From NCBI RefSeq assembly GCF_014646635.1, contig NZ_BMNQ01000001.1, positions 68,877-132,876 on the forward strand: a stretch of DNA of 64,000 nt, given 5' to 3'. Below the pieces are notes generated by a model. It was given only the letters and a program-made list of their open reading frames with translations, made no database searches and was not told the origin of the DNA. This document shows, in pieces, positions 8,827 through 17,668 of the stretch. The stretch comes from Lentibacillus kapialis (GTDB lineage: Bacteria > Bacillota > Bacilli > Bacillales > Amphibacillaceae). A program made the translations under genes and the position numbers. Each line of letters begins with the position of its first letter. Position 1 is the stretch's first letter.

Positions 8827-8882
8827 ACTGGACGGTATAGATTGTATAAACATTTTATACAAAATTTTCTTTACGATATAAT
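8827..8882 (+). promoter_or_regulatory. BCCT carrier promoter with operator-like motif and palindrome
   Basis: TATAAT at 8877-8882 is a strong -10. Its -35 region (TTTATA, 8854-8859) lies inside a perfect inverted repeat with 9-bp arms TTGTATAAA and TTTATACAA (8842-8862, 3-nt centre). Just upstream, ACTGGACGGTATA (8827-8839) matches TCTGGACGGTTAA in the next operon's promoter (10816-10828) and TCTGCACGGTATAA in the tetR promoter (16681 to 16668, minus strand). A common TetR regulator is inferred for the ACGGT motif; the palindrome may bind a second regulator. Confidence 0.5.
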
Positions 8883-8942
8883 GTTCAATTTAGAAGGAGA
8901 TTCCTTAATCTTGGGATGCTATAAAAAATACCTTTCGGGGGG

Positions 8943-9044
8943 ATGTTTAATTATAAACTAGAGAAATCGGCAGAGTTGCTGAGAAGAAATGAACATCTTC
9001 AATTTCTGACTCCAATTGATTTTAAAAAGATTTCAGGTCTTTAA
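8943..9044 (+). CDS. Possible 33-residue leader peptide
   Basis: ATG at 8943 has GGGGGG directly upstream and opens a 33-codon frame (MFNYKLEKSAELLRRN onward) inside the roughly 260-nt leader of the BCCT gene. No family is recognised. It could be a regulatory leader, a remnant of a larger gene, or chance. Confidence 0.2.
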   Translation: MFNYKLEKSAELLRRNEHLQFLTPIDFKKISGL

Positions 9045-9143
9045 CACGAATTCGGGTATTATGAAAATTTCGAAATTCAGGTGCTTAAATGGGGTAACGT
9101 TATAACCACTTTAAAAGTATTAAATTTAAAAGGAGTGCATAAA

Positions 9144-10754
9144 GTGAAAAAATTGGATGTTGAAAATAAAGTGCTATGGCCTGTTCTAGTAATTTTACTG
9201 TTAGGGTTAGTTCCTGTTGGAATAAATCCTTCAGCTGCGGCAAATATTGTAGGTACAATATTAGGCTTCATCACAGGAAATTTTGGTTGGATTTTCGTCA
9301 TGTTCCCATTAATGATACTTATCTTTTTTGCTTGGCTTGTTTTTAGCAAGTTTGGTCAAATCAAGTTAGGGGGCCCTAGCGATAAGCCGGAATTTTCAAA
9401 TTTCAGTTGGTTTGCCATGATTTTTACTACGGGAATAGGTGCGGAAATTATGTACCTATCGATTATCGAGCCTATCACCTTTTTTAATGGCCCGCCCTTT
9501 GGAATAGAATCTGGAACATTAAGTGCAGCAGAGTGGGCTATCCCTTATGGTTTCTTTAATTGGGGAATACTCGCGTGGGCTATTTATGCTCTTCCCAGTA
9601 TTCCTATGGCATATGCCTTATATGTGAAAAAAATACCTCACTTTAGACTTAGTGCTGCTTGTAAACCAATTCTAGGTAAACATTCTGAAGGTTTACCAGG
9701 TAAAATCGTCGATATTGTAATGATGCTTGGTTTGATCGGGGTAGTGGGAACAAGCATAGGATTGGTAGCTCCCATGATCGCACAGCTTTTGGGTGAAATG
9801 TTTAATATACCTGTAACTTTTGGGTTATTGGTAATCGTTATAGCTCTTTGGGTGATTCTATTTGGAGGAAGTGTATATTTGGGTCTAAGGAATGGAATTA
9901 AAAGATTATCAGATTTTAATCTAATCATTGTTGCAGCAATACTTGTCTTTGTGTTCCTTGTGGGTCCAAAAACCTTTATGCTAGATAATTCCATACAATC
10001 TTTAGGTACAATGTTTAACGATTTTTTTAACATGAGTTTAAGTTTGGGAGCCATTAATAATGCAAGTTTCCCTCAAGATTGGACTGTTTTCTATTGGGCA
10101 TGGTGGATTGGTTATGCATCATTAATAGGTTTGTTTACTGCCAGGATATCCAAGGGACGTACAATAAAACAAGTGATCATTACCCAATGCTTGGTAGGAC
10201 CGGTGGGTTGCTGGGTATTTTTTGGTGTTTTTGGAAATTACGCATTGAATCTTCAATTATCCAAAGTAGTTCCAGTTAATTCAATAATGGCTAATAGTGG
10301 ACAAACGGAAGCTATAATGGCAGTTATTAACACGTTACCTTTTAGTACGATCATAATACCGCTACTAGTAATCGCCTACCTAATATTTTCGGCAACTACT
10401 TTTGATGGTGCTTCATTGATTTTGTCATCTGTTGCGAGTAAGAAACTGGGTAGAACCGGTCAACCGCCTCGAATCCATAGATTATTTTGGGCGTTAATTC
10501 TTGGAGGGGTAGGCATAACTATATTAGCCATAGGCGGGTTGGAGGCAGTTCAATTGTCTTCAGTTATTGTCGGTGTCCCCATGATTTTGGTCTTTTCCTT
10601 GATGACGTTCTCTTTTGTTAAATCTGTCAAAGAAGATTTTGGACAGGAAAAAACAACCTTAATAAAATATTCCGAACCACCTATATCGGATGCTAAAAAT
10701 GATACGGTAGCTGAGAAAAAAGAAGGCGTTCTTCTAGGAGAGGAAGAGAGATAG
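9144..10754 (+). CDS. BCCT-family betaine/carnitine/choline transporter
   Basis: A 536-residue, roughly 12-helix secondary carrier expected to import a quaternary ammonium compound such as betaine, carnitine or choline. The family signature DWTVFYWAWWIG is in the second half, and GPPFGIESG and EWAIPYGFFNWG match the substrate-path helices. GTG at 9144 is chosen because AAAGGAGTG lies just upstream; the in-frame TTG at 9081 would add an unlikely hydrophilic stretch. The C-terminal tail is short and charged. It stands directly upstream of the acetone-carboxylase-like operon and shares an operator-like motif with it, so it probably brings in that operon's substrate. A paralogue lies at 36476-38113. 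Confidence 0.88.
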   Translation: MKKLDVENKVLWPVLVILLLGLVPVGINPSAAANIVGTILGFITGNFGWIFVMFPLMILIFFAWLVFSKFGQIKLGGPSDKPEFSNFSWFAMIFTTGIGAEIMYLSIIEPITFFNGPPFGIESGTLSAAEWAIPYGFFNWGILAWAIYALPSIPMAYALYVKKIPHFRLSAACKPILGKHSEGLPGKIVDIVMMLGLIGVVGTSIGLVAPMIAQLLGEMFNIPVTFGLLVIVIALWVILFGGSVYLGLRNGIKRLSDFNLIIVAAILVFVFLVGPKTFMLDNSIQSLGTMFNDFFNMSLSLGAINNASFPQDWTVFYWAWWIGYASLIGLFTARISKGRTIKQVIITQCLVGPVGCWVFFGVFGNYALNLQLSKVVPVNSIMANSGQTEAIMAVINTLPFSTIIIPLLVIAYLIFSATTFDGASLILSSVASKKLGRTGQPPRIHRLFWALILGGVGITILAIGGLEAVQLSSVIVGVPMILVFSLMTFSFVKSVKEDFGQEKTTLIKYSEPPISDAKNDTVAEKKEGVLLGEEER

Positions 10755-10801
10755 AGCACTAGGGATGAAAGATAATTTTGAATAAAATTCACTTTTTAGT
10801 G

Positions 10802-10831
10802 TTGACAAAAAACCGTCTGGACGGTTAACCT
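10802..10831 (+). promoter_or_regulatory. Promoter and palindromic operator of the acetone-carboxylase-like operon
   Basis: A consensus -35 (TTGACA, 10802-10807) is followed by the palindrome AACCGTCTGGACGGTT (10811-10826; 7-bp arms, 2-nt centre) that fills the spacer. The best -10 at 18-bp spacing is weak (TAACCT, 10826-10831). A palindrome between -35 and -10 is a standard repressor position. The half-site also occurs in the BCCT and tetR promoters. Confidence 0.6.
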
Positions 10832-10938
10832 ATTTATAGGAGATCCAACCTAGGGGCGCAAAATTTTATTTAATTGATCTTAGTGCCCCTCGAAACAAGA
10901 TTAAATCAAACAAGGCTAAACGAAGGAGGATACAAGCT

Positions 10939-13110
10939 ATGAAAAAGACAACACCACTTGTGCTCGGCATCGATGCTGGCGGCACGATGACCGACACGAT
11001 TCTTGTAGACAAACAGGGCAACTTTGCTGTCGGTAAGGCGCCAACCACACCTAATTACGAATCGGAAGGATTTATTGAATCTGCACAGGATGCCACAAAC
11101 ATCTGGAACCTGGATATCAACAAAACCTTTGAGGAATTGGAGGTCGCCTTATATTCAGGTACAGGCATGTTAAATACGTTGCTGTCCAGAACAGGTAAAC
11201 GCATCGGCCTCATTGTGACCCGGGGCATGGAGGATGCCGTTCTCATGGGAAGAGGTTTGCAGTCATGGGCGGGCTATTCATATGAGGATCGCTTGCATGC
11301 GGTCACTCACGCCCATCCTGATCCCCTTGTTCCCCTTAGCCGAGTGCGTGGCGTGACCGAGAGGATCGACCATTTCGGCCAGGTAGTCATTCCCGCTTAT
11401 GAGCATGAGGCAGTCAGCGGTGTAAAAGAGCTCTTAGAACAAGACATCGAAGGGCTATGCGTCTGCTGTATGTATTCTCATGTCAACCCCGAACATGAGC
11501 TGCAAATTGGTGAAGCGGCTCGTAGGGTATTTGCGGAGCAAGATATCGACATCCCGATTTACTTAAGTCATCATGTTCGTCCTATTATCCGTGAGCAATC
11601 CCGGTTAAACAGCACGCTCATTGAGGCATATGCAACATCCCAGGGCCGCGAGCAGTTGTTGGGTGTCGAAACCGCCGCCAAGCAACATGGTTTTTCAAAC
11701 AGTATGCAAACAATGCTCTCATATGGGGGGCTCGCTGATGTGCGCTATCCCCGTCTGCACGAGACAATGATTTCAGGACCGGTTGGAGGGCTTTTGGGAG
11801 CCAGGCATGTTGGCGAGTTGGTCGGAGCAGACTCGGTAATTGTCAGTGATATGGGTGGTACAAGTTTCGATATCGGTGCCATTACCCGTGGTAAAGTTCC
11901 TATTGAAGATGAGCCGACCTTGGCTCGATTTAAGTTGAATCTGCCGACGCTGGCGATGGATACCATCGGAGCTGGTGGCGGTACCATCGTCAAGGTGGAT
12001 CCTTATACGCACAAGGTCAGCCTGGGGCCGGAGAGCGCTGGTTCGGTTCCGGGTCCGGTAGCGATGGATATGGGTGGTACAGAACCAACGATTGCTGACT
12101 GTGATGCGATAATGGGTCGCTTGAACCCGGACAATTTTCTTGGTGGCAAGGTTCAACTCAATGTCGACAAAGCAAAGCAGGTTCTGAAGGAAAAAGTGGC
12201 CGATCCGTTGGGGGTCGATGTGTATGAAGCTGCGGAAGGAATGGTGAACATGCTGGAGATGGAAGCCAAGTCTTCCATTGAGTCTATCATTTCGTCCCGT
12301 GGTGTAGATCCAGGTGAGTACCATTTAATGGCTTATGGTGGATCAGGCCCGCTTCATATGGCTGAGTACAGCCGCGGCTTAGGTTTTAAAGGTGTCTTGT
12401 CATTCCCGTTTGCAGCAGCATTTTCAGCCTTTGGTTGCACAACGGCGGATTACTTGCACAGGCACAGCCAATCCGTCCATATTATGACCGGACCTGATTC
12501 CTCAGATAAGGATCGGGAAGAGGCGCGACGTCAGATTAATGAAATCTGGAGCGAACTCGATTCCCAAGCCCGTTCTGAGTTGATCTCTGAAGGGCATGAG
12601 ACGGACGCAATCGTTTGTGAACCATTCGCTATGATGCGCTACACTGGCCAATTGGAAGATGTTGAAGTTGCAGCACCAGTGACCAAATTAGAGTCAGATG
12701 AAGATTTAGATAAGCTTACACAAGCCTTTGAAGACCTGTACGAACAGATTAACCGCAGTGTGTCCGGTTATGGCACAGCCGGATTCACAATTATGGAACT
12801 CGGCTTAAATGCTCGCGTGGAAAAAGTGAAGCCAGAGCTGAGTCGCCGTCCTTTGGGATCCAAGAATCCTGATCCTGAGGCCGCCAAAGGAAAGCGGTCC
12901 ATGTATTACAATCGTGCGTGGCATGAGGCACAGCTTTGGGAAATGGATATGCTGAAGCCTGGCAACGTACTTGAGGGCCCTGCCATTGTCGAGCACCCTG
13001 CTACGACTTTGGTCATCCCAGCGGGGGACCGGGTCCGTGTAGATGAATGGACTATTCTGCACTACGAACACGGCGAGGACACGCAAAATTCAGTTGGAAA
13101 CGTTTTGTAG
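10939..13110 (+). CDS. Acetone-carboxylase-like beta subunit (hydantoinase/oxoprolinase A family)
   Basis: A 723-residue ATP-dependent subunit of the HyuA/AcxA family. In acetone carboxylase this subunit takes part in ATP-driven activation and carboxylation of the ketone. The N-terminus has the sugar-kinase-like nucleotide motif GIDAGGTMTDT (residues 11-21) and a second phosphate motif SDMGGTSFDIG near residue 305. The length is close to that known for AcxA (about 717). The gene order beta, alpha, gamma matches acxABC, and the small third gene is specific to acetone-type carboxylases rather than hydantoinases. AAGGAGG precedes the ATG. The true substrate is unknown; the neighbouring BCCT carrier hints at a quaternary-amine ketone or related compound. 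Confidence 0.8.
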   Translation: MKKTTPLVLGIDAGGTMTDTILVDKQGNFAVGKAPTTPNYESEGFIESAQDATNIWNLDINKTFEELEVALYSGTGMLNTLLSRTGKRIGLIVTRGMEDAVLMGRGLQSWAGYSYEDRLHAVTHAHPDPLVPLSRVRGVTERIDHFGQVVIPAYEHEAVSGVKELLEQDIEGLCVCCMYSHVNPEHELQIGEAARRVFAEQDIDIPIYLSHHVRPIIREQSRLNSTLIEAYATSQGREQLLGVETAAKQHGFSNSMQTMLSYGGLADVRYPRLHETMISGPVGGLLGARHVGELVGADSVIVSDMGGTSFDIGAITRGKVPIEDEPTLARFKLNLPTLAMDTIGAGGGTIVKVDPYTHKVSLGPESAGSVPGPVAMDMGGTEPTIADCDAIMGRLNPDNFLGGKVQLNVDKAKQVLKEKVADPLGVDVYEAAEGMVNMLEMEAKSSIESIISSRGVDPGEYHLMAYGGSGPLHMAEYSRGLGFKGVLSFPFAAAFSAFGCTTADYLHRHSQSVHIMTGPDSSDKDREEARRQINEIWSELDSQARSELISEGHETDAIVCEPFAMMRYTGQLEDVEVAAPVTKLESDEDLDKLTQAFEDLYEQINRSVSGYGTAGFTIMELGLNARVEKVKPELSRRPLGSKNPDPEAAKGKRSMYYNRAWHEAQLWEMDMLKPGNVLEGPAIVEHPATTLVIPAGDRVRVDEWTILHYEHGEDTQNSVGNVL

Positions 13111-13142
13111 GCCGAAGTTCAATCTAAAAAAGGAGGATCCTT

Positions 13143-15335
13143 ATGAATGATGCAGTAGAAAACAAAGCCATAGGGCTTAAGGAGCAATTACTCGAGAACG
13201 ATCGTAAATTCCAAGAAACAGGCTGTTATGCCGGTATAACGGAGCTAAAATACCGTGAGGAAGATCCTCTGCGCTATGAAAGCCTGCACACAAAGCTTCG
13301 GTCCATGTCGATAGCAGCGCGGGAGATGGCCAGAAGCATTTCAGCTTCTCCCGGTGTGCGTGAGGTAGGGGAAATGGTTGTAGCGTTATACACTCCTGAA
13401 GGTGACGCCATTAGCCTTTCCACCGGAATTATGGTTCACGTACATACGATGAGCCGGTTTATTAAATGGATGATTCAAAATGGTTACGAGGATTCGCCTG
13501 GCATTTGTCCTGGCGATGTATTCGCCAACAATGACGCTTTTATTGGAACTGTACAAGTACCAGACGTAATGGTTGTCATACCGATTTTCCATAATGACGA
13601 ACTCGTCGGCTGGGCCGGCACAGTCGCTCATGAATTGGAGGTCGGCGGCATCACACCAGGTGGTGACGTATACTTGGCTCAAGAACGTTTTACTGAAGGC
13701 TTGTTCGTTTGTGCCGAAAAAGTGGGTGAGAAAGACGAACTACGTCGGGACTATCTGATTCGATTGGAACGGAACCTCCGTATGCCAATCTACTGGATGT
13801 TTGACGATAAAGCAAAATTAGCAGCTAACCTGGAATTGCGGGATCAGGTGAAAGAGCTTATTGATGATGTCGGTTTGGATTACTACAAGCGGGCTACCCG
13901 TGAATTCATTGAAGAAGGTCGCCGCGCTCAGCTTTCGAAGGTGCAACAGCTAATGGTGCCCGGTCGTTACAGAGGACATACGTTTTATGGCCACCTGACT
14001 GAAGGTAAACCTGGAATCTTACCTTTAGGGGATGAAAACTTGCTGTATTCCATCCCGCTTGAATTAGATGTGGGCGGCGATGGCCACATGCATTTGGATT
14101 TTGAAGGCACCGGCTCTTGGGGCTATCATTCGATGAATTGTACGCCAGCTGGTATGGACGGCGGATTGTTCGTTACCCTAACTCAGTCTATGAACTTTGA
14201 AGGCAAGGTGAACGACGGCGCCTGGCTCGCTACAGATATGAATTTACCGTCGGGAACATGGACCAACCCAGACCGCCATACCGTGGCAACGGCTACGTCC
14301 TGGGCACTGCTGTTACCGGCCTTTGGCATCTTTCAGCGGTTGCTCAGCCGAGGTTTTGTAAGCCGGGGATTCAAAGAAGAAGCGTTTGTTGGTCAGGTCA
14401 ACAGTCCAATGGTAGAAATGGGTGGTCAAAGCCAGTACGGCAGCCAGTTTGGTATGGCTATGTTTGAGTGCTCCGCAGCCGGAAGTGGCGCCCTTGGTAT
14501 AAAAGACGGGATCGATAATGGCTATGTTGGTTGGAATCCCGAATCTGACATGGGCAATATGGAAGTTTGGGAGCAGGGTATACCGATGCTCTACTTAGGG
14601 CGAAGCATTGCGGCTGATTCGGGCGGCCCCGGCAGTAACCGCGGCGGTACGGCATTCACTTCACTTTGGCTCGTGCACAATACAGACGAAGTGACGATAG
14701 CTACGTCCGAACATTCAAGTCGTGTGTATGACAACGCCGGCATGTGCGGTGGTTATCCGGCACCGACGGCACACAGGCATTTCACTGTGCGAGACAGCAA
14801 TATTCAACAGTTGATTGGAGAACAGAAACCGTTACCTCACACGTTGGGTAAAGACCCATACACGTCCGATTTTGATCGGCTGGTTGAAGGTGAGAAGAAA
14901 GAAGTTGAAGGTCCGCATATAGACAAACCATTGAAAGCCGGGGATCTGTTTGCACATTCATACAATGGGGGAGGCGGCTATGGCGACCCCATTGAACGGG
15001 ATCCGCTGGATATTGTCAGGGATGTGGAGAACGGCTATGTGACGCCGGAAATTGCCCAACGAACTCATGCTGTAGTGCTTGAGCATGACGAGGAGCGTAA
15101 CGCATGGCGTGTCAACTCAGAAGCAACCGAAGCCCGGCGCAAAGAAGTCCGGAACAACCGGTTAAATAAGGCAATGCATGTTAAGGATTGGATTGCATCC
15201 GAGCGCGAGCGTGTGTTGGAAAAGGACTTTGTTACCGAAGTGCATAAAATGTATCAGGACACAATGAGCATTTCCAGCCAATTTGCCAATGAGTTCCGTG
15301 AATTCTGGCAGCTGCCGGAAAACTTTACAATGTGA
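13143..15335 (+). CDS. Acetone-carboxylase-like alpha subunit (hydantoinase B family)
   Basis: A 730-residue HyuB/AcxB-family subunit, which in acetone carboxylase carries the catalytic metal site and performs carboxylation. Family features include the VHVHTMS segment, FANNDAFIGTVQVPD, the glycine-rich region NSPMVEMGGQSQ and the GGYPAPTAHR and YNGGGGYGDP stretches near the C-terminus. It starts 32 bp after the beta gene with AAAGGAGG upstream and is followed at once by the gamma gene, so the three are translated from one message. It is somewhat shorter than typical AcxB (about 770). A substrate other than acetone is quite possible. Confidence 0.8.
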   Translation: MNDAVENKAIGLKEQLLENDRKFQETGCYAGITELKYREEDPLRYESLHTKLRSMSIAAREMARSISASPGVREVGEMVVALYTPEGDAISLSTGIMVHVHTMSRFIKWMIQNGYEDSPGICPGDVFANNDAFIGTVQVPDVMVVIPIFHNDELVGWAGTVAHELEVGGITPGGDVYLAQERFTEGLFVCAEKVGEKDELRRDYLIRLERNLRMPIYWMFDDKAKLAANLELRDQVKELIDDVGLDYYKRATREFIEEGRRAQLSKVQQLMVPGRYRGHTFYGHLTEGKPGILPLGDENLLYSIPLELDVGGDGHMHLDFEGTGSWGYHSMNCTPAGMDGGLFVTLTQSMNFEGKVNDGAWLATDMNLPSGTWTNPDRHTVATATSWALLLPAFGIFQRLLSRGFVSRGFKEEAFVGQVNSPMVEMGGQSQYGSQFGMAMFECSAAGSGALGIKDGIDNGYVGWNPESDMGNMEVWEQGIPMLYLGRSIAADSGGPGSNRGGTAFTSLWLVHNTDEVTIATSEHSSRVYDNAGMCGGYPAPTAHRHFTVRDSNIQQLIGEQKPLPHTLGKDPYTSDFDRLVEGEKKEVEGPHIDKPLKAGDLFAHSYNGGGGYGDPIERDPLDIVRDVENGYVTPEIAQRTHAVVLEHDEERNAWRVNSEATEARRKEVRNNRLNKAMHVKDWIASERERVLEKDFVTEVHKMYQDTMSISSQFANEFREFWQLPENFTM

Positions 15336-15347
15336 GGAGTGATAACG

Positions 15348-15860
15348 ATGGCAAGCTATGATAAGGAAATAATTCGTGACTTAATTGACGGTACGCTGCC
15401 TTGGCAGTCGACGAAATCAATTATGAGTCAGTATAAAGATGACGACCGGTTTTTTAAGTACATCGATATTCTGCAAGAACGGGTGAAATTTAACGACCAG
15501 ATCTTGTTGCCGATTGGTGAGCATTTGTATATTGTTGCTAAGAAAAGTGAGCCTCAAGGCGAGCGCGTTGTCAAATGTGGCTGCGGTCATGAGTTTGGGC
15601 ATTACACCAACAACTGGAAGTTAAATGCTGTGATCAATGTTCGGGATGAAGAAGAAGAGATTGCTGAAATCTATCCTGGACGTCATAGCTATGATCCGGA
15701 CTGGATGGAAATCCGCGAGTTTATTTGTCCGGGTTGTGCCACGCTGTTGGAAGTGGAGGCAGCTGCGCCGGGATACCCGATCGTATTTGACTTCTTGCCG
15801 TACCTAGAGACGTTTTATCGCGATTGGCTCGGTACGGAGCTACCAGCCGAGCCAAGGTAA
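15348..15860 (+). CDS. Acetone-carboxylase-like gamma subunit
   Basis: A 170-residue protein closely resembling the gamma subunit of acetone carboxylases. A putative zinc site is made by KCGCGHEFG near residue 75 and FICPGCATLLEVE near residue 126, and the family-typical GYPIVFDFLP follows. ATG at 15348 is preferred over the in-frame GTG at 15339, because GAGGAG overlaps the upstream stop and lies 8 bases before the ATG. The presence of this subunit is the main reason to call the operon acetone-carboxylase-like rather than N-methylhydantoinase. Confidence 0.82.
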   Translation: MASYDKEIIRDLIDGTLPWQSTKSIMSQYKDDDRFFKYIDILQERVKFNDQILLPIGEHLYIVAKKSEPQGERVVKCGCGHEFGHYTNNWKLNAVINVRDEEEEIAEIYPGRHSYDPDWMEIREFICPGCATLLEVEAAAPGYPIVFDFLPYLETFYRDWLGTELPAEPR

Positions 15861-15943
15861 TCGCTGGCACCATCAAAACACGAAAGCCCTTATTTCAGGA
15901 CGACCCCAGTTAAGTAGACAGTGAAATATTAAAATTATGATAA

Positions 15944-15988
15944 ACGGCCTTGACCCTGTACTAAGAAGGGTTAAGGCCGTTTAGATTT
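15944..15988 (+). terminator. Terminator of the acetone-carboxylase-like operon
   Basis: AAACGGCCTTGACCC pairs with GGGTTAAGGCCGTTT around a short loop, followed by a T-rich tail (GATTTTTT). It lies about 85 bp after the gamma gene. Confidence 0.8.
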
Positions 15989-15992
15989 TTTG

Positions 15993-16073
15993 TAACGTCA
16001 GAAAGTATAAATGATGGATGACCTTATAAGCTACGGCATTCGCTATAAGACGAGGCGAATGCCGAGTTTTCTA
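15993..16073 (+). repeat. 88-bp hairpin repeat, family A (shortened copy)
   Basis: It starts TAACGTCAGAAAGTATAAAT and ends GAATGCCGAGTTTTC; the stretch before the stem has lost several bases. It sits directly after the operon terminator, between convergent genes. Confidence 0.85.
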
Positions 16074-16087
16074 AATAATAGTTATGT

Positions 16088-16633
16088 TCATTTCTCCTTT
16101 GTTAACTGAATGAGTCTTTCTAGAACACGTTGACGGCGATTATCTTCTAATGGAGCCAACTCAAAAATTTCGGAAAACCAAAGACCATCCACGGCCAGTC
16201 TTAAAATAGTAGCGTTAATGGGATCGAGGCCATCGTCGTCAATATGATGCTGCCATTGTTCATAAGCATCTTGAACAGGCTTCAGTAAATCGCGATTGAT
16301 TGCGGCTGCCGCCATTAACCCAGCGTCCATATGTTTATCGGGATTTCTTTGCTCGAATGTTCCTTTGATGAACGAGCGTGTCCATTTTCCTCTCTCATGC
16401 TGTAATGTATCCTGATCAACATTTTTTTCGATATTATCTATATAACTTTGCATGGGGTCTTGTACCATACCGGCGACTAAGGCATCTTTGGACGGAAAAT
16501 GATATAATAACCCTCCCTTACTCACACCGGCTTGCTCTGCTGCAGCTTCGAGTGTTAAGTTTAATATGCCATCTGATTGAACGATATATGCCGCCGCTTT
16601 GAGAATTTTAGAACGCGTGTCATTTTTAGACAT
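16088..16633 (-). CDS. TetR-family transcriptional regulator
   Basis: A 181-residue one-component repressor. The N-terminal helix-turn-helix is clear (LTLEAAAEQAGVSKGGLLYHFPSKDAL, residues 24-50) and the C-terminal part is an all-helical ligand domain. ATG at 16633 is chosen over the TTG at 16639 because GAAAGGAA lies 7 bases upstream. It is convergent with the acetone-carboxylase-like operon. Its own promoter carries an ACGGT motif also found in the operon and BCCT promoters, so it is the likely local and autoregulatory repressor. Confidence 0.85.
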   Translation of the reverse strand: MSKNDTRSKILKAAAYIVQSDGILNLTLEAAAEQAGVSKGGLLYHFPSKDALVAGMVQDPMQSYIDNIEKNVDQDTLQHERGKWTRSFIKGTFEQRNPDKHMDAGLMAAAAINRDLLKPVQDAYEQWQHHIDDDGLDPINATILRLAVDGLWFSEIFELAPLEDNRRQRVLERLIQLTKEK

Positions 16634-16666
16634 AAACAAATTCCTTTCAAATAACCTTCTTCCCTT

Positions 16667-16681
16667 ATTATACCGTGCAGA
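16667..16681 (-). promoter_or_regulatory. tetR promoter -10 overlapping the shared operator motif
   Basis: On the minus strand TCTGCACGGTATAAT (16681 to 16667) contains a perfect TATAAT -10 (16672 to 16667). The first ten bases differ by one from TCTGGACGGT in the acetone-carboxylase-like promoter. Autoregulation is inferred. Confidence 0.45.
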
Positions 16682-16905
16682 ATGAGTGATAGTCCATTAA
16701 TTATAGTTATTTAAAGTTATTTTGAATTTACCCATAGCGTTTATTTGTAGAAAAAAACCCCTGTTTGATCATCACATAATATTTAAAAAGACTGCATTAC
16801 ATGACATTAATTAAATGAAGCGGTTTGTACATTTCCTATGTGCATTATTGTTTGTCGTTAAATATTTTAATGTTAAAATAAATGTATAGACAAGGAGTGA
16901 TGATT

Positions 16906-17658
16906 ATGGATAAATTAAAAGATAAAGTCGCCATTATTACCGGCGGGGCAGGCGGTATTGGTAAAGGTATGGCGATGGCCTTTGTAAAAGAAGGTGCTAA
17001 GGTGGTCATCGTGGATCTGAATGAAGAGACTGGAAATGAAGCTGTCAAAGAATTGCAACAGTACCAACCAGAATCTATGTTCATTCAGGCGAATTTGGCT
17101 GAGCATGATAAATTGAAACGTATAGTCGATCAGGTTGTCGCGCAGCATGGTAAACTGAACATTCTCGTCAATAATGCACATGCGTCAAAAAATAAACCTT
17201 TTGTGGAAACAACACGAGAGGACCTGGATTTGTCTTTTGATACCGGTTTTTATCCGACATTTTATTTGATGCAGGCAGCCATACCGCACTTGAAGGAAAC
17301 GAACGGCAGTATCATAAATTTTGCATCCGGTGCCGGTATTCAGGGACATGCCAAGCAAGCGGCATATGCTGCAGCAAAAGAAGCAATACGTGGTATGACA
17401 AGAGTTGCAGCCAATGAATTTGGTAAAGACGGTATTAACGTGAATTTAATAGCGCCTATTGCCAATTCACCTGGTGTGCAACAATGGGCAAAGGAACAAC
17501 CGGAATATTATCAGGAGGTTGTTTCCAATATTCCAATGCAACGATTCGGTGAGCTGGAAGAGGACATTGGACCTGCAGCAGTGTTCCTGGCAAGTGATGA
17601 TTCCAATTATATAACCGGTCAGACCATTAATGTTGATGGTGGGTCTGTCAAATTTTAA
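16906..17658 (+). CDS. Short-chain dehydrogenase/reductase (classical SDR)
   Basis: A 250-residue NAD(P)-dependent oxidoreductase. It has the cofactor motif TGGAGGIGKG at residues 13-22, an NNAH variant of the usual NNAG near residue 87, and the catalytic Ser, Tyr and Lys in NFASGAGIQG and YAAAK. ATG at 16906 follows AAGGAG by 8 bases and is favoured over 16882. The MarR gene starts 10 bp after its stop, so they form an operon and MarR may control the dehydrogenase. The substrate is unknown. Confidence 0.83.
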   Translation: MDKLKDKVAIITGGAGGIGKGMAMAFVKEGAKVVIVDLNEETGNEAVKELQQYQPESMFIQANLAEHDKLKRIVDQVVAQHGKLNILVNNAHASKNKPFVETTREDLDLSFDTGFYPTFYLMQAAIPHLKETNGSIINFASGAGIQGHAKQAAYAAAKEAIRGMTRVAANEFGKDGINVNLIAPIANSPGVQQWAKEQPEYYQEVVSNIPMQRFGELEEDIGPAAVFLASDDSNYITGQTINVDGGSVKF

Positions 17659-17668
17659 AGGTGACATG

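Noticed and set aside
10939-15335. N-methylhydantoinase or 5-oxoprolinase operon
   Set aside because: The A and B subunits alone would allow it, but the third gene is an acetone-carboxylase-type gamma subunit, which those enzymes lack.
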